Source: Hevea brasiliensis
Taxonomy: Eukaryota > Streptophyta > Magnoliopsida > Malpighiales > Euphorbiaceae
NCBI RefSeq assembly: GCF_030052815.1
Contig: NC_079497.1
Coordinates: 23,822,258-23,886,257 of the forward strand
Direction: 5' to 3'
DNA length: 64,000 bases
The notes under the pieces were generated by a model, which had not been told where the DNA came from, searched no databases, and worked only from the letters and a program-made list of their open reading frames with translations. This document shows, piece after piece, positions 24,801-36,262 of this stretch; within the stretch, counting starts at the first letter, position 1, and the number at the start of each line of letters is the position of its first letter. A program made the position numbers and the translations under genes.

Positions 24801-25541
24801 AATAAGTAATCACAAAAGATTTCGATAATGTTAATTGTTTTCAAAGAGCAATAAAAATGTAAAAGACCTAAAAATTATAATTTGCAGATATTAATTCAAT
24901 TGTTTAATTATTGTTATTATAAATTATGCACCACTAAGCATTATGCTTAGCGCGCTGGTTTTCCATCGCGTAGGTACTAGAGATTAGTCCCATCAGACAT
25001 AGCAGCAGCATCACTAGTGCACTGACAGAGCTCTGACCAGATCTGCCACCGATCAGAGTTACCTCACCAATCTTTTGTATTTTGGTAGGGCCCATGTATA
25101 GATTAGTATTCTAGTTTATTATGTCTAGTCTTGATGTATTTCATTTTGGACTTGTAATTAAACTTTGAGATTGAAATGAAAACTTGTAATTTATTATCTA
25201 TGAATTTCCATGTGAATGCAATAGATGATACTTCATTTTGAGATCTCATAAATAGTTGTGAATGATACGATAAAAGAGAATATGATATGGAAATGTGTGA
25301 AATGAATACGGACATGTTAACAGGTAATTAGTGAAAACCTACCAGATGTTAATAAAACAGGGGAGACTCTGTCCGGGTCTCCACAGAAATAAGATATATA
25401 TATATAATTCTACACATAGAATACATGTTTTAAATGACATCAAAAGTTTACAATAGATATGATAAAACAAGATAGGGTGCTCTAGCACCGAATGTGGCAC
25501 TTCTTGCTCTGCTATACAGTAGATGGGGAAGGGGCGCCACA
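21820..25541 (+). repeat. Family B LTR 1
   Basis: Begins TTTAACGCCC, a G-to-T change of the usual TGTAACGCCC, and ends GGGGCGCCACA. 3722 bp. It contains a GA-rich run at 22155-22210, the near-palindrome at 23114-23146, several CCATAACT modules, the CTAAGC stem-loop at 24934-24950 and a short AT tract at 25394-25406. It lacks the conserved 5' box seen in most other families. The small minus-strand frames inside recur in the sister LTRs only because the DNA does. Confidence 0.9.
24915..24965 (+). promoter_or_regulatory. TATA-like sequence and CTAAGC stem-loop of LTR B
   Basis: TTATTATAAATTATGCACCA is followed by CTAAGC-attat-GCTTAG (24934-24950) and CGCG. Equivalent sites lie near 30640-30660, 33115-33136 and 39357-39378. 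If the TATAAA is the core promoter, RNA would start near the stem-loop, giving a U3 of about 3.1 kb and R plus U5 of about 0.6 kb. Inference only. Confidence 0.4.
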
Positions 25542-25546
25542 TGTAG

Positions 25547-25558
25547 AGGTATCAGAGC
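25547..25558 (+). other. Primer binding site (tRNA-iMet), mutated
   Basis: AGGTATCAGAGC, one mismatch from TGGTATCAGAGC, five bases after LTR1. Confidence 0.85.
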
Positions 25559-25682
25559 AAAGGTTTAGGCGGTGCTAGACCTAGATAGATAGAAAGAAAT
25601 AGTTGCATCACATGCATGGGCCTTTAGATAGAGTCGAGGTGACATTAATGCAAATATGTTCTTTGTCTATTTTATAGGATCG

Positions 25683-27230
25683 ATGGCATCTGATCCTTCA
25701 GAGAACGGACCTCCAGGAACGATATAGGAAGAAGTAGAGAGTCATGCACCTGCTCCTAGTAGGGGGAGAAGTGGTAGTAGAGCAGAGTCATCTCGAGGTA
25801 CTGTGAGTAGGGCACAGCAGGCCTTTTATGAACAGATGACACAGCTGCTCTGTCAGGTCACTGGAGCTATACCTCAGCCACAACCACCTCCACCTCCACA
25901 GCCACAGCCACCACCACCATCACCTGTACAGCCACCTCCACCCCCACAGTCACAACCTGTACACAGATCTCCACTAGAGAGACTGCGAAAGTATGGGGCA
26001 ATTGACTTTAGAGGTAAAAGGGATGATGATCTAGCCACAGCAGAGTATTGGCTGGAGAGGACAGAGAGGGTTTTGCAGCAGCTCCACTGTACCCCAGAGC
26101 AGCAGTTGGAGTGTGCTTTATCCCTGTTATAGGAGGATACATATAGATGGTAGGTGATAGTATCGATAATGGTACAGCCTGCACAGATCACTTGGGAGTT
26201 CTTTCTGGCGGAATTCAGAAAGAAATACATCAGCCATGTGTACTTGGAGGCCAGAAGGAGAGAATTCCTAGCACTGAGACAGAGGCAACTTACAGTCTCC
26301 GAATATGAGCAGGAATTTGTGAGACTTAGTGGATATGAATTAGAGCTAATGCCTACAGAGGTTGATAAGTGTAGAAGGTTTGAGGATGGACTGAATGACA
26401 ACATCCGACTGATAGTTACATCTCACCACTTCACAGATTTCTCCCTATTAGTAGCGTCAACTCTGGATGTGGAGAGAGTCAGAAATGAGGAGCAGTCCAG
26501 GAGGGACAGACAGCGTAAGAGAGGTCCTGGACAGGGCCAGTTTAGTGAACCAGCTACTAGTAGTAAGAAGCATAAGGGTTCACAGAGCCAGACACAAAGC
26601 CAGAGGGGCCAGTCTGGAGTATCTATAGCTAGTTCCCCGGGTATAGTAATAAGAGAATAAATTTCAGTGCCAAAATGTACCCACTATGGCAGGATACACA
26701 GAGTGGAGTGTCGACTGTTGACTGGTGGATGTTTCAGATATGGATCTACGGATCATTTCATATGAAGTTGTCTATAAGGGAGTGCTCCCACTGCACTACC
26801 ATAGACAGAGAGGACTACCCTAGCAGCGCAAAGGGGTAGAAGACTTGTGAGGCCTGAGATAGCTGGTACATCACAGAGGGCTTTTAAGATGACAGAACAG
26901 CCCGAGGCTGGAGTAGCACCCCGTTTGTATGCTATGGCTCGAGAGGAGCCAAATCCGGTAGACGTTATCAGAGGTACATTTCCTAATTATAATACCTTTA
27001 AGTATGTATTGATAGACCCTAATTATATTCACCCCTATATATACATTATATCTCCTATTAAAAAGAGGATACCGAGAGATGGGTTAGAAGATGACATGCT
27101 TGTCACCAACCCCTTGAACCATAAGGTTATGGTAGATTTTCAACCGAAAAAGATCATCTCAAAGATAATAGATGGAAATGAGAAGGAGGCTATATATGAG
27201 ATGAATGAAGATGAGTGCAGAACTAGTTGA
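25683..27230 (+). pseudogene. Element B gag-protease, copy 1
   Basis: One frame of 516 codons from ATG 25683 to TGA 27230, broken by at least eight stops (for example near 25725, 26130, 26151 and 26658). Order: N-terminus; proline-rich tract (PQPQPPPPPQPQ); capsid domain with LERLRKYGAIDFRGKRDDD, WEFFLAEFRKKY and VDKCRRFEDGLNDNIR; basic tail; two zinc knuckles, each with one Cys changed to Tyr (KCTHYGRIH; CFRYGSTDHF); then DVIRGTF and VLIDPNYIHPYI in the place of protease. Gag would package the element RNA. The protease lacks the D-S/T-G active site. No RT, RNase H or integrase follows, so the element is non-autonomous. Confidence 0.85.
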
Positions 27231-27531
27231 GGATAAAAAAACAAAAAGAGTTAGTCTATTGGGATATACCGTGGTAACTATGCAATGCTCTTGATGTTTG
27301 TGCTATAAGCTACAGATTACAGTACCGACTTGGGACTATTGTGTAGAGCTACGTATTTCCAATAGTAAATCGAGATAAGGATAAGATTGCAGAACTAGGA
27401 TTAATAAGACAGACTAAAGAAAAAGTAAAGTATTATAACACAAAAAGGCGAAAAGACAAGGAGATAGCAGTCCCTTGATTAATTACACTGTGTAAATTTC
27501 GAGAATGAAATTTTATTTAGAGGGGAAGAAT
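27231..27531 (+). other. Element B 3' internal region and polypurine tract
   Basis: Non-coding. 27261-27360 is similar to 35991-36090 and to 53101-53200 in element C. It ends TTTAGAGGGGAAGAAT (27516-27531), a polypurine tract directly before the TGCAACGCC of LTR2. Confidence 0.75.
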
Positions 27532-30500
27532 TGCAACGCCCTCATCATAGGTAATCCGTGCATTTTACTGTTCCGATGACTAATGTCTGTTCGGACAGTC
27601 ATGATGTCTAGAACTACACTTAAACTATAGTGAGGAGGCATAAATTAATGAAATAAATATTAAAAAAACATAGGAATAATTTTGAGAAATAAAATGAAAT
27701 TTAGAAAATTTTTTAATTGGTATAAACAATGAAAATAACCCGATGAGCACCGTGAAGAGCATTTTGGTCGTTTCACCCCTAGGGGTGAATTTTGACCTAA
27801 ATGTCAAATTAAAATTAGGAAATAAAATAATTAACATAAATTAAATTTATGAATTTGAATTTTGAAAATGACAAGAAAAAGAAGAAGAAAAGAAAAGAAA
27901 AGAAAAGGAAAGAAAAGAAAAGAAAGGAAATAGATTTATGGCATTTTAAAAATATTAAAGTACAATAATTATAGAATATATATCAGACACGAGACAAAAA
28001 TTCACCAACTACAAGTCTTCTTCATCTTCCTCTTCTCTCTCTTTGAGCCGACACCATGGAAGCTTTCTCTCCCTCCATTTTATTCTTTCTCAAAGCTTGA
28101 TTTCCCATGCTTTCTCCCCATAAAACCTTAATCTCCCTTCACAAAAAATACTCCCCACTCCTTAAGGAAGCTTTAGATACCCATTTGAAGAAGAGAAATT
28201 AAAGTTTGCAAGTTGGGTCACAAGGTAAGTGCAAAAATACCACTCCCTCTCTTCTTTAAATCTTGTAAGAATGATCATATGAGTGAGTATTCTATGAAAA
28301 TGAAAACAAATAAAAGGGAATTGAAGAACCCTAATTTTGGCAGCCATGAATCTTGTCAGGTTTGCTGTTTTTAAATGATGAAAAATGGTTCCATAGAGAT
28401 GTTTGGATAGTTGAGATGATAAGAAGTGTAAAAGAGTTGAGTTTGTGTAAATTGGGTGATTGGAATTAGGGTTTATGTATATGATGTGGGGACTTTATAT
28501 AAATTCTTGAAATTAACTTGGTTGAGATGAGATTGATGCTTATAGAAGTGCCATATATGCTTATTTGGAGTTTGGAAGAAGGAGGAGATTGAAATTGGGA
28601 GTGTGAATTTTCTGTAGGTTGTATTATTGTTGAATCCAGTAGAGTTTTATTGCCATATCTCCCTTTGTGCTGCCCCATTTGGTATGAGGCCAATTGGAGG
28701 TGTTTTGGGACATCCAAATCTTTATTTTTCAAGAAGGAATCCTGATTAAATTTTGTGAAAATCATGACCAATTTTCTGCCCAAACTCGGATGACCAAACA
28801 CTGAAACCCAGAAAATGACCAAATGAACAGTACATGTTCATTTGGTCACAACTCTCTCTATACTGGTCCAAATGAACTAAAATTTACATCAATGGAAAGC
28901 TTAGACATAGGGCTACACTTTTTATGAAGACCACTTAACCCAGTTTTCCCTTTAACTAAGTCAAATTATTAGCATAAGTTGGGTCACTAAAACTGCCAAC
29001 CCAGAAATTGACCAAAACACTGTTCCTTTGGTATGCGTGACCAGTCTTGGTAAAAATGCCATAACATGGTCTCCAAAGTTGGAAATTGAATGAAACCAAT
29101 GCCAAAAGTTTTATAAGACATGGCACAACAATTTTTATGTTTTGACCAAGCTCCAAAACCCATTGCATCATAGGGAAAATTTTAGCCAAAGTTAGGAATT
29201 GAAATCTAGAAAATGTTAAGTTGAACCCAAAATGCCTTTTGATACCGTGTGTTCATTTGGCCATAACTCCCACTAGGAAATTCCATTTGAGATGTGCCTA
29301 TATGATATGGAAACATGATACTTATGGCTATAACATTGATTCAGACACTTCTGCCCAATTCTAAGTGTAAAGACCCAAAAAAGAGGGATAAACATACTGC
29401 CCTAAAGATTGACTATTGCCTTTGTAGGATTAAGAGTCTAGGTCAATACATTGACCATAACTCACTATAATAAGCTTGAAAAATTATGAAATTGTACTTG
29501 GAGTCCCTAAGACATAGAGGAACAAATCTTATGAAGTAACCATCCTCAAATTATGAACTTAAGAACCACAAAAAGTGACCTATAGTCACTGTCCTGAATT
29601 GAGCCCCTATTGGCACAGGGTACATGAGCCCAGGTCAGTTATTTAGCCATAAATAACTCTAAAAAACTTGAAAATTTGTGATTTAAAATTCTAAGCGACC
29701 ACAAGATATGAGGAAACAGTTTCTATGAAGATCACCATGCCTAAAAGTGACTGCAACCTGTTCCATTAATTAGGTAAACTTTAAATCCAAAAGCTGCCTA
29801 GTTAAGGAACCAGAATCTGGAAATGAGTCAGTTATGGTTATATGACCATAACTTGAGTTCTAAAAATCAAATTGATATAATTCAAAAAGGAAAATAAAGA
29901 TAAGATATAGGGAAACAACTTCCATGAAGGAAGTGTGGCCAAATAGTGGCTGCAACCTGATCAATTGGATAGGTAAAAATGAGACACAAAAACTGAAACT
30001 AAAGAATGGTCCATGAGATAAATTATCTTATGGTAGGGCATTTAACCCTAACAAGCTATTAAACACTAAACTACTTGAAAGAGGTATGTGGGACCTATTT
30101 TCCCACTATAAAGTGATATGAACATTCAAATAAAAATGTAACAAAGTGCGATTGCCTATAGTATACCTAGACTTATTTATTTAGTTTGGATGGATTGGTA
30201 TACCAATTAAGGACCACAGATAGCAGTACTGCTTACAGAGCAAATCATGAACTAAAAATATATTTCTGTTATGATTGTTCTACAGGCTATATGCCTACCC
30301 ATTGGCCATTGTGCCTACTTTATTTCTAGCTTTACAAGCCTGACAGCGAGTCTTGTGCCCGACAGCTGGCCTCGTGCCTGACAGACGTATACTGGACAAA
30401 CATATAACTGTCTAACCAGTATACACCCATGCATCTAGCTTTTATAATTTGTTATAGGTTTCTTAGGCACTGATAAAAAAAAATTAATTAAGACTTAAAA

Positions 30501-31242
30501 TACAATAAGTAATCATAAAAGATTTCGATAATGTTAATTGTTTCCAAAGAGCAATAAAAATGTAAAAGACCCAGAAATTATGATTTGCAGATATTAATTC
30601 AATTGTTTAATTATTGTTATAATAAATTATGCACCACTAAGCGTTATGCTTAGCACGTTGGTTTTCCATAGCGTAGGTACTGGAGATCAGTCCCATCAGC
30701 CATAGCAGTAGTGCACTGACAGAGCTCTGACCAGATCTGCCACAGACCAGAGTCACCTCACCAATCTTTTGTATTTTGGTAGGGCCCATGTATAGACTAT
30801 TATTTTAGTTTATTATGTCTAGTCATGATGTATTTCATTTTGGACTTGTAATTAAACTTTGAGATTAAAATGAAAACTTGTAATTTGTTATCTATGAATT
30901 TCCATATGAATGCAATAGATGATACTACATTTTGAGATCTCATAAATAGTTGTGAATGATATGATAGAAGAGAATATGATATGGAAATGCGTGAAATGAA
31001 TATGGACATGTTAACAGGTAATTAGCGAAAACCCGCCAAATGCTAATAAAACAGGAGAGGCTTTATCCAGGTTTCCACAGAAATAAGATATATATTTAAA
31101 AAAAAAAATTCTACACACAGAATACATGTTTTAAATGACATCAAAAGTTTACAATAGATATGATAAAACAAGATAAGGTGCTCCAGCACTGAATGTGGCA
31201 CTTCTTGCTCGGCTATACAGTAGACGGGTAAGGGGCGTCACA
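27532..31242 (+). repeat. Family B LTR 2
   Basis: TGCAACGCCC...GGGGCGTCACA, 3711 bp. It carries a perfect 14-bp inverted repeat at 28816-28848. The AT microsatellite of its sister LTRs is reduced here to a few TA units followed by an A-run near 31100. Confidence 0.9.
28816..28848 (+). promoter_or_regulatory. 14-bp perfect palindrome in LTR B
   Basis: TGACCAAATGAACA-gtaca-TGTTCATTTGGTCA. A 16-bp version occurs in a family D LTR at 51229-51265. Confidence 0.6.
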
Positions 31243-31247
31243 TTTAG

Positions 31248-31259
31248 TGGTATCAGAGC
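31248..31259 (+). other. Primer binding site (tRNA-iMet)
   Basis: TGGTATCAGAGC, exact, after LTR2. Confidence 0.9.
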
Positions 31260-31383
31260 AAAGGTTTAGGCGGTCCTAGACCTATATAGATAGAAAGAAA
31301 TAGTTGCATCACATGCATGGGCCTTTAGATAGAGTTGAGGTGACATTAATGTAAATATGTTCTTTGTCTGTTTTATAGGATTA

Positions 31384-31949
31384 ATGGCATCTGATCCTTC
31401 AGAGCACGGACCTCTAGGACCGATAGAGGAGGAAGTAGAGACTCACGCACTTACTCCTGGTTGAGGGAGAAGTGGTAGTAGAGCAGAGTCATCTCGAGGT
31501 ACTGTGAGTAGGGCACAGCAGACCTTCTATGAACAGATGACACAGCTGCTCCGTCAGGTCACTGGAGCTATACCTCAGCCACAACCACCTCTACCTCCAC
31601 AGCCACAGCCACCACCACCACCACCTGTAAAGCCACCTCCACCCGTATAGCCACCTCCACCCGTACAGTCGTAATATGTACACAGATCTCCACTAGAGAG
31701 ACTGCAAAAGTTTGGGGCAATTGACTTCAGAGGTAAGAGGGATGATGATCCAGTCGCAGCAGAGTATTAGCTGGAGGGGACAGAGAGGGTTTTGCAGCAG
31801 CTCCACTGTACCCCAGAGCAGCAGTTGGAGTGTGCTTTATCCCTATTACAGGAGGATGCATATAGATAGTGGGTGATAGTGTCAAGAATGGTACAGCCTG
31901 CACAGATCACTTGGGAGTTCTTTCTGCCTGCACAGATCACTAAGAGTTA
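31384..31949 (+). pseudogene. Element B gag, copy 2, truncated
   Basis: Starts ATGGCATCTGATCC at 31384, runs through the proline-rich tract with extra PPV repeats and into the capsid domain, then stops matching near 31925. There the text GCCTGCACAGATCAC (31896-31910) is repeated at 31926-31940 before the sequence enters the middle of an LTR. Several in-frame stops are present (for example TGA near 31461). Everything downstream, including zinc knuckles and protease, is missing. Confidence 0.85.
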
Positions 31950-33751
31950 TACTAAGCTTGAAAAATTATGAAATTGTACCTGGGAGTCCCTAAGACAAAG
32001 AGGAACAAATCTTATGAAGTAACCTTCCTCAAATTATGAACTTAAGAACCTCAAAAAGTGACCAACACTCACTGTCTAGAATTGAGCCCCTATTGGCAAA
32101 GGGCACATGAGCCCAGGTCAGTTATTTGGCCATAAATAACTCCACAAAACTTAAAAATTTGTGTTTAAAAATTCTAAGTGACCACAAGACATAGGGCAAC
32201 AGTTTTTATGAAGATCACCATGCCTAAAAGTGACTGCAACCTATTCCATTAATTAGGTAAACTTTAAGTCCAAAAGCTGCCTAGCTAAGGAACCAGAATC
32301 TGGAAATGAGTCAGTTATGGTTATCTTACCATAACTTGAGTTCTGAAAATCAAATTGACATGATTCAAAAAGAAAAATAAAGATAAAACATAGGGAAACA
32401 ACTTCCATGAAGGAAATGTGGCCAAATGGTGGCTGCAACTTGATCAATTAAATAGGTAAAAATGAGACACAAAAACTGAAACTAAAGAATGGTCCATGAG
32501 ATAAATTATCTTATGGCGGGGCATTTAACCCTAGCAAGCTATTAAACACTAAACTACTTGAAAGAGGTATGTGGAACCTATTTTCCCACTATAAAGTGAT
32601 ATGAACATTCAAATAAAAATGTAACAAGGTGAGATTGCCCATAGTATACCTAGACTTATTTATTTAGTTTGGATGGATTGGTATACCAATTAGGGACCAC
32701 AGATAGCAGTACTGCTTATAGAGCAAATCATGAATTGACAATATATTTCTGATATGATTGTTCTACAGGCTATATGCCTACCCATTGGCCATTGTGCCTA
32801 CTTTATTTCTGGCTTTACAAGCCTGACAGTGGGTCTTATGCCCGGCAGCTGGCCTCGTGCCTGACAGACTTATACTGGACAGACATATGGCTGTCTAACC
32901 AGTATATGCCCATGCATCCAGCTTTTATAATTTGTTATAGGTTTCTTAGGCACTGATAAAAAAAAAATTAATTAAGACTTAAAATACAATAAGTAATCAT
33001 AAAAGATTTCGATAATGTTAATTGTTTCCAAAGAGCAATAAAAATGTAAAAGACCCATAAATTATGATTTGCAGATATTAATTCAATTGTATAATTATTG
33101 TTATTATAAATTATGTACCACTAAGCGTTATGCTTAGTCCGTTAGTTTTCCATCACGTAGGTACAAAAGATCAGTCCCATTAGCCGCAGCAACTGCAGCA
33201 ACAGCACTAGTAGAGCACTAACAGAGCTTTGACCAGATCTGCCACCGACCAGAGTCACATCACCAATCTTTTGTATTTTGGTAGGGCCCATGTATAGACT
33301 AGTATTTTAGTTTATTATGTCTAGTCATGATGTATTTCATTTTGGACTTATAATTAAACTTTGAGATTCAAATGAAAACTTGTAATTTATTATCTATGAA
33401 TTTCCATATGAATGCAATAGATGATGCTTCATTTTGAGATCTCATAAATAGTTGTGAATGATATGATAGAAGAGAATATGATATGAAAATGTGTGAAACG
33501 AATATGGACATGTTAACAGGTAATTAGTGAAAACTCGCCAGATGCTAATAAAATAGGGGAGACTCTGTCCGGGTCTCCACAGAAATAAGATATATATATA
33601 TATATATATATAAACAATTTTTCACATTGAATACATGGTTTAAATGACATCAAAAGTTTACAATAGATATGATAAAATAAGATAGGGTGCTCCAGCACCG
33701 AATGTGGCACTTCTTGCTCAGCTATACAGTAGATGGGTAAGGGGTGTCACA
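31950..33751 (+). repeat. Family B LTR 3, 5' part deleted
   Basis: Enters the LTR at ACTAAGCTTGAAAAATTATG, which corresponds to about 29467 in LTR2, and continues to GGGGTGTCACA at 33751. About 1.8 kb of the usual 3.7 kb is present. An AT tract lies at 33590-33612. Confidence 0.88.
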
Positions 33752-33756
33752 TTTAG

Positions 33757-33768
33757 TGGTATCAGAGC
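33757..33768 (+). other. Primer binding site (tRNA-iMet)
   Basis: TGGTATCAGAGC, exact, after LTR3. Confidence 0.9.
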
Positions 33769-33892
33769 AAAGGTTTAGGCGGTCCTAGACCTATATAGAT
33801 AGAAAGAAATAGTTGCATCACATGCATGGGCCTTTAGAAAGAGTTGAGGTGACATTAATGCAGATCTGCTCTTTGTTTGTTTTATAGGATCG

Positions 33893-33985
33893 ATGGCATC
33901 TGATCCTTCAGAGCACGGACCTCCAAGACCGATAGGGGACGAAGTAGAGAGTCACGCACCTGCTCCTAATCTGGGGAGAAGTGGT
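33893..33985 (+). pseudogene. Element B gag, copy 3, first 31 codons only
   Basis: ATGGCATCTGATCC at 33893 followed by about 90 bp of gag, then an abrupt return into LTR sequence. It results from the tandem duplication at 33519-34504. Confidence 0.85.
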
Positions 33986-34051
33986 AATTAGTGAAAACTC
34001 GCCAGATGCTAATAAAATAGGGGAGACTCTGTCCGGGTCTCCACAGAAATA

Positions 34052-34137
<86 letters not shown>

Positions 34138-34273
34138 AATTTTGCACATTGAATACATGGTTTAAATGACATCAAAAGTTTACAATAGATATGATAAAAT
34201 AAGATAGGGTGCTCCAGCACCGAATGTGGCACTTCTTGCTCAGCTATACAGTAGATGGGTAAGGGGTGTCACA
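33983..34273 (+). repeat. Family B LTR 4, 3' end only, with long AT microsatellite
   Basis: 291 bp of LTR 3' end, including an 81-bp AT tract at 34054-34134, ending GGGGTGTCACA. Reading frames of repeated Tyr-Ile on the minus strand here are only the microsatellite. Confidence 0.88.
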
Positions 34274-34278
34274 TTTAG

Positions 34279-34290
34279 TGGTATCAGAGC
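34279..34290 (+). other. Primer binding site (tRNA-iMet)
   Basis: TGGTATCAGAGC, exact, after LTR4. Confidence 0.9.
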
Positions 34291-34414
34291 AAAGGTTTAG
34301 GCGGTCCTAGACCTATATAGATAGAAAGAAATAGTTGCATCACATGCATGGGCCTTTAGAAAGAGTTGAGGTGACATTAATGCAGATCTGCTCTTTGTTT
34401 GTTTTATAGGATCG

Positions 34415-35962
34415 ATGGCATCTGATCCTTCAGAGCACGGACCTCCAAGACCGATAGGGGACGAAGTAGAGAGTCACGCACCTGCTCCTAATCTGGGGAG
34501 AAGTGGTAGTAGAGCAGAGTCATCTCGAGGTGCTGTGAGTAGGGCACAGCAGACCTTCTATGAACAGATGACACAGCTACTCCGTCAGGTCACTGGAGCT
34601 ATACCTCAGCCACAGCCACCTCCACCTCCACAGCCACAGCCACCACCACCACCACCTGTACAGCCACCTCTACCCCTACAGTCTCAACTTGTACACAGAT
34701 TTCCACTAGAGAGACTGCGAAAGTATGGGCCAATTGACGTCAGAGGCAAGAGGGATGATGATGCAGCTACAGCAGAGTATTGGCTGGAGATGATAGAGAG
34801 GGTTTTACAGCAGCTCCACTGTACCCCAGAGCAGTAATTGGAGTGTGCTTTATCCCTATTACAGGAGGATGCATATAGATGGTGGGTGACAGTGTCGAGA
34901 ATGGTACAGCCTGCACAGATCACTTGGGAGTTCTTTCTGGCTGAATTCAGAAAGAAATACATCAGCCATGTGTACTTGGAGGCCAGAAGGAGAGAATTCC
35001 TAGCACTGAGACAGAGGCAACTTACAGTCTCCGAATATGAGCGAGAATTTGTGAGACCTAGTGGATATGCATTAGAGCTAATGCCTACAGAGGTTGATAA
35101 GTGCAGAAGGTTTGAGGATGGACTGAATGACAACATCTGACTGATAGTTACATCTCACCACTTTACAGATTTCTCCCTATTAGTAGCGTGAACTCTGGAT
35201 GTGAAGAGAGTCAGAAATGAGGAGTAGTCCAGGAGGGACAGACAGCATAAGAGAGGTTCTGGACAGGGCCAGTTTAGTGAACCAGCTACTAGTAGTAAGA
35301 AGCATAAGGGTTCACAGAGCCAGACATAAAGCCAGAGGGGCCAGTTTGGAGTATCTATAGCTAGTTTCCTAGGTACAGTAACGAGAGAATCAATTTCACT
35401 GCCAGAATATACCCACTGTGGCAGGATACACAGAGGGGAGTGTCGACTGTTCACTGGTGGATGTTTTAGATGTGGGTCTACGGATCATTTCATACGAAGT
35501 TGTCCACAAGGGAGTGTTCCCACTACACTACCATAAACAGAGAGGACTACCCCAACAGCACAGTGGGGTAGAAGACCTGTGAGGCCTGAGACAGCTGGTA
35601 TATCACAGAGGGCTTTTGAGACGACAGAACGGCCCGAGGCTGGAGTAGCACCCCTTGTGTACGCTTTGGCTCGAGAGGAGCCAAATCCAGTGGACGTTAT
35701 CAGAGGTACATTTCCTAATTATAATACCTTTAAGTATGTATTAATAGACCCTAATTATATTCTCCCCTATATATACATTGTATCTCCTATTAAAAAGAGG
35801 ATGCCGAGAGATGGGTTAGAAGATGGCATTCTTGTCACCAACCCTTTGAACAATAAGGTTATGGTAGATTATCAACCGAAAAAGATCATATCAAAGATAA
35901 TAGATGGAAATGAGAAGGAGGCTATATATGAGATGAAAGAAGATGAGTACAGAACTGGTTGA
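34415..35962 (+). pseudogene. Element B gag-protease, copy 4, most complete
   Basis: A 516-codon frame from ATG 34415 to TGA 35962, with stops at 34835 (TAA), 35138 (TGA), near 35188, 35224 and further on. Residues about 60-90 are proline-rich. Codons 95-240 form the capsid domain (RGKRDDD, EYWLE, WEFFLAEFRKKY). The first zinc knuckle has its leading Cys replaced by Tyr (Y332, then C335, H339, C343: a CX2CX3HX3C pattern). The second is intact, CX2CX4HX4C (C350, C353, H358, C363). DVIRGTF and VLIDPNYILPYI mark the protease position without an active-site triad. Most stops are explained by single C-to-T changes in CAG, CAA or CGA codons. Non-functional, but the best guide to what B encoded. Confidence 0.88.
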
Positions 35963-36262
35963 GGATAAAAAACAAAAAAAGTTAGTTTATTGGGATATAC
36001 CGTGGTAACTATACAATGCTCTTGATGTTTGTGCTGTAAGCTGCAGATTACAATACCGACTTGGGACTATTGCGTAGAGCTACATATTTCTAATAGTAAA
36101 TCGAGATAAGGATAAGGTTATAGAACTAGGATTAATAAGACAGACTAAAGAGAAAGTAAAGTATTATAACACAAAAAGGTGAAAAGACAAGGAGATAGCG
36201 GTCCCTTGATTAATTACACTGTTTAAATTTCGAGGACGAAATTTTATTTGGAGGGGAAGAAT
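35963..36262 (+). other. Element B 3' internal region and polypurine tract (second full copy)
   Basis: Non-coding, parallel to 27231-27531. It ends TTTGGAGGGGAAGAAT directly before TGTAACGCCC. Confidence 0.75.

Larger units (their letters stand above)
33519..34504 (+). repeat. Near-identical tandem duplication spanning LTR end, primer site and gag start
   Basis: Unit 1 is 33519-33982 (464 bp), unit 2 is 33983-34504 (522 bp). Both run from GGTAATTAGTGAAAACTCGC in the LTR to GGGGAGAAGTGGT in gag. Apart from the AT tract (23 bp versus 81 bp) I saw a single substitution. The join is at a GGTA shared by both ends. Confidence 0.88.

Noticed and set aside
33908..34232. Tyr-Ile repeat proteins
   Set aside because: Translation of the AT microsatellite.
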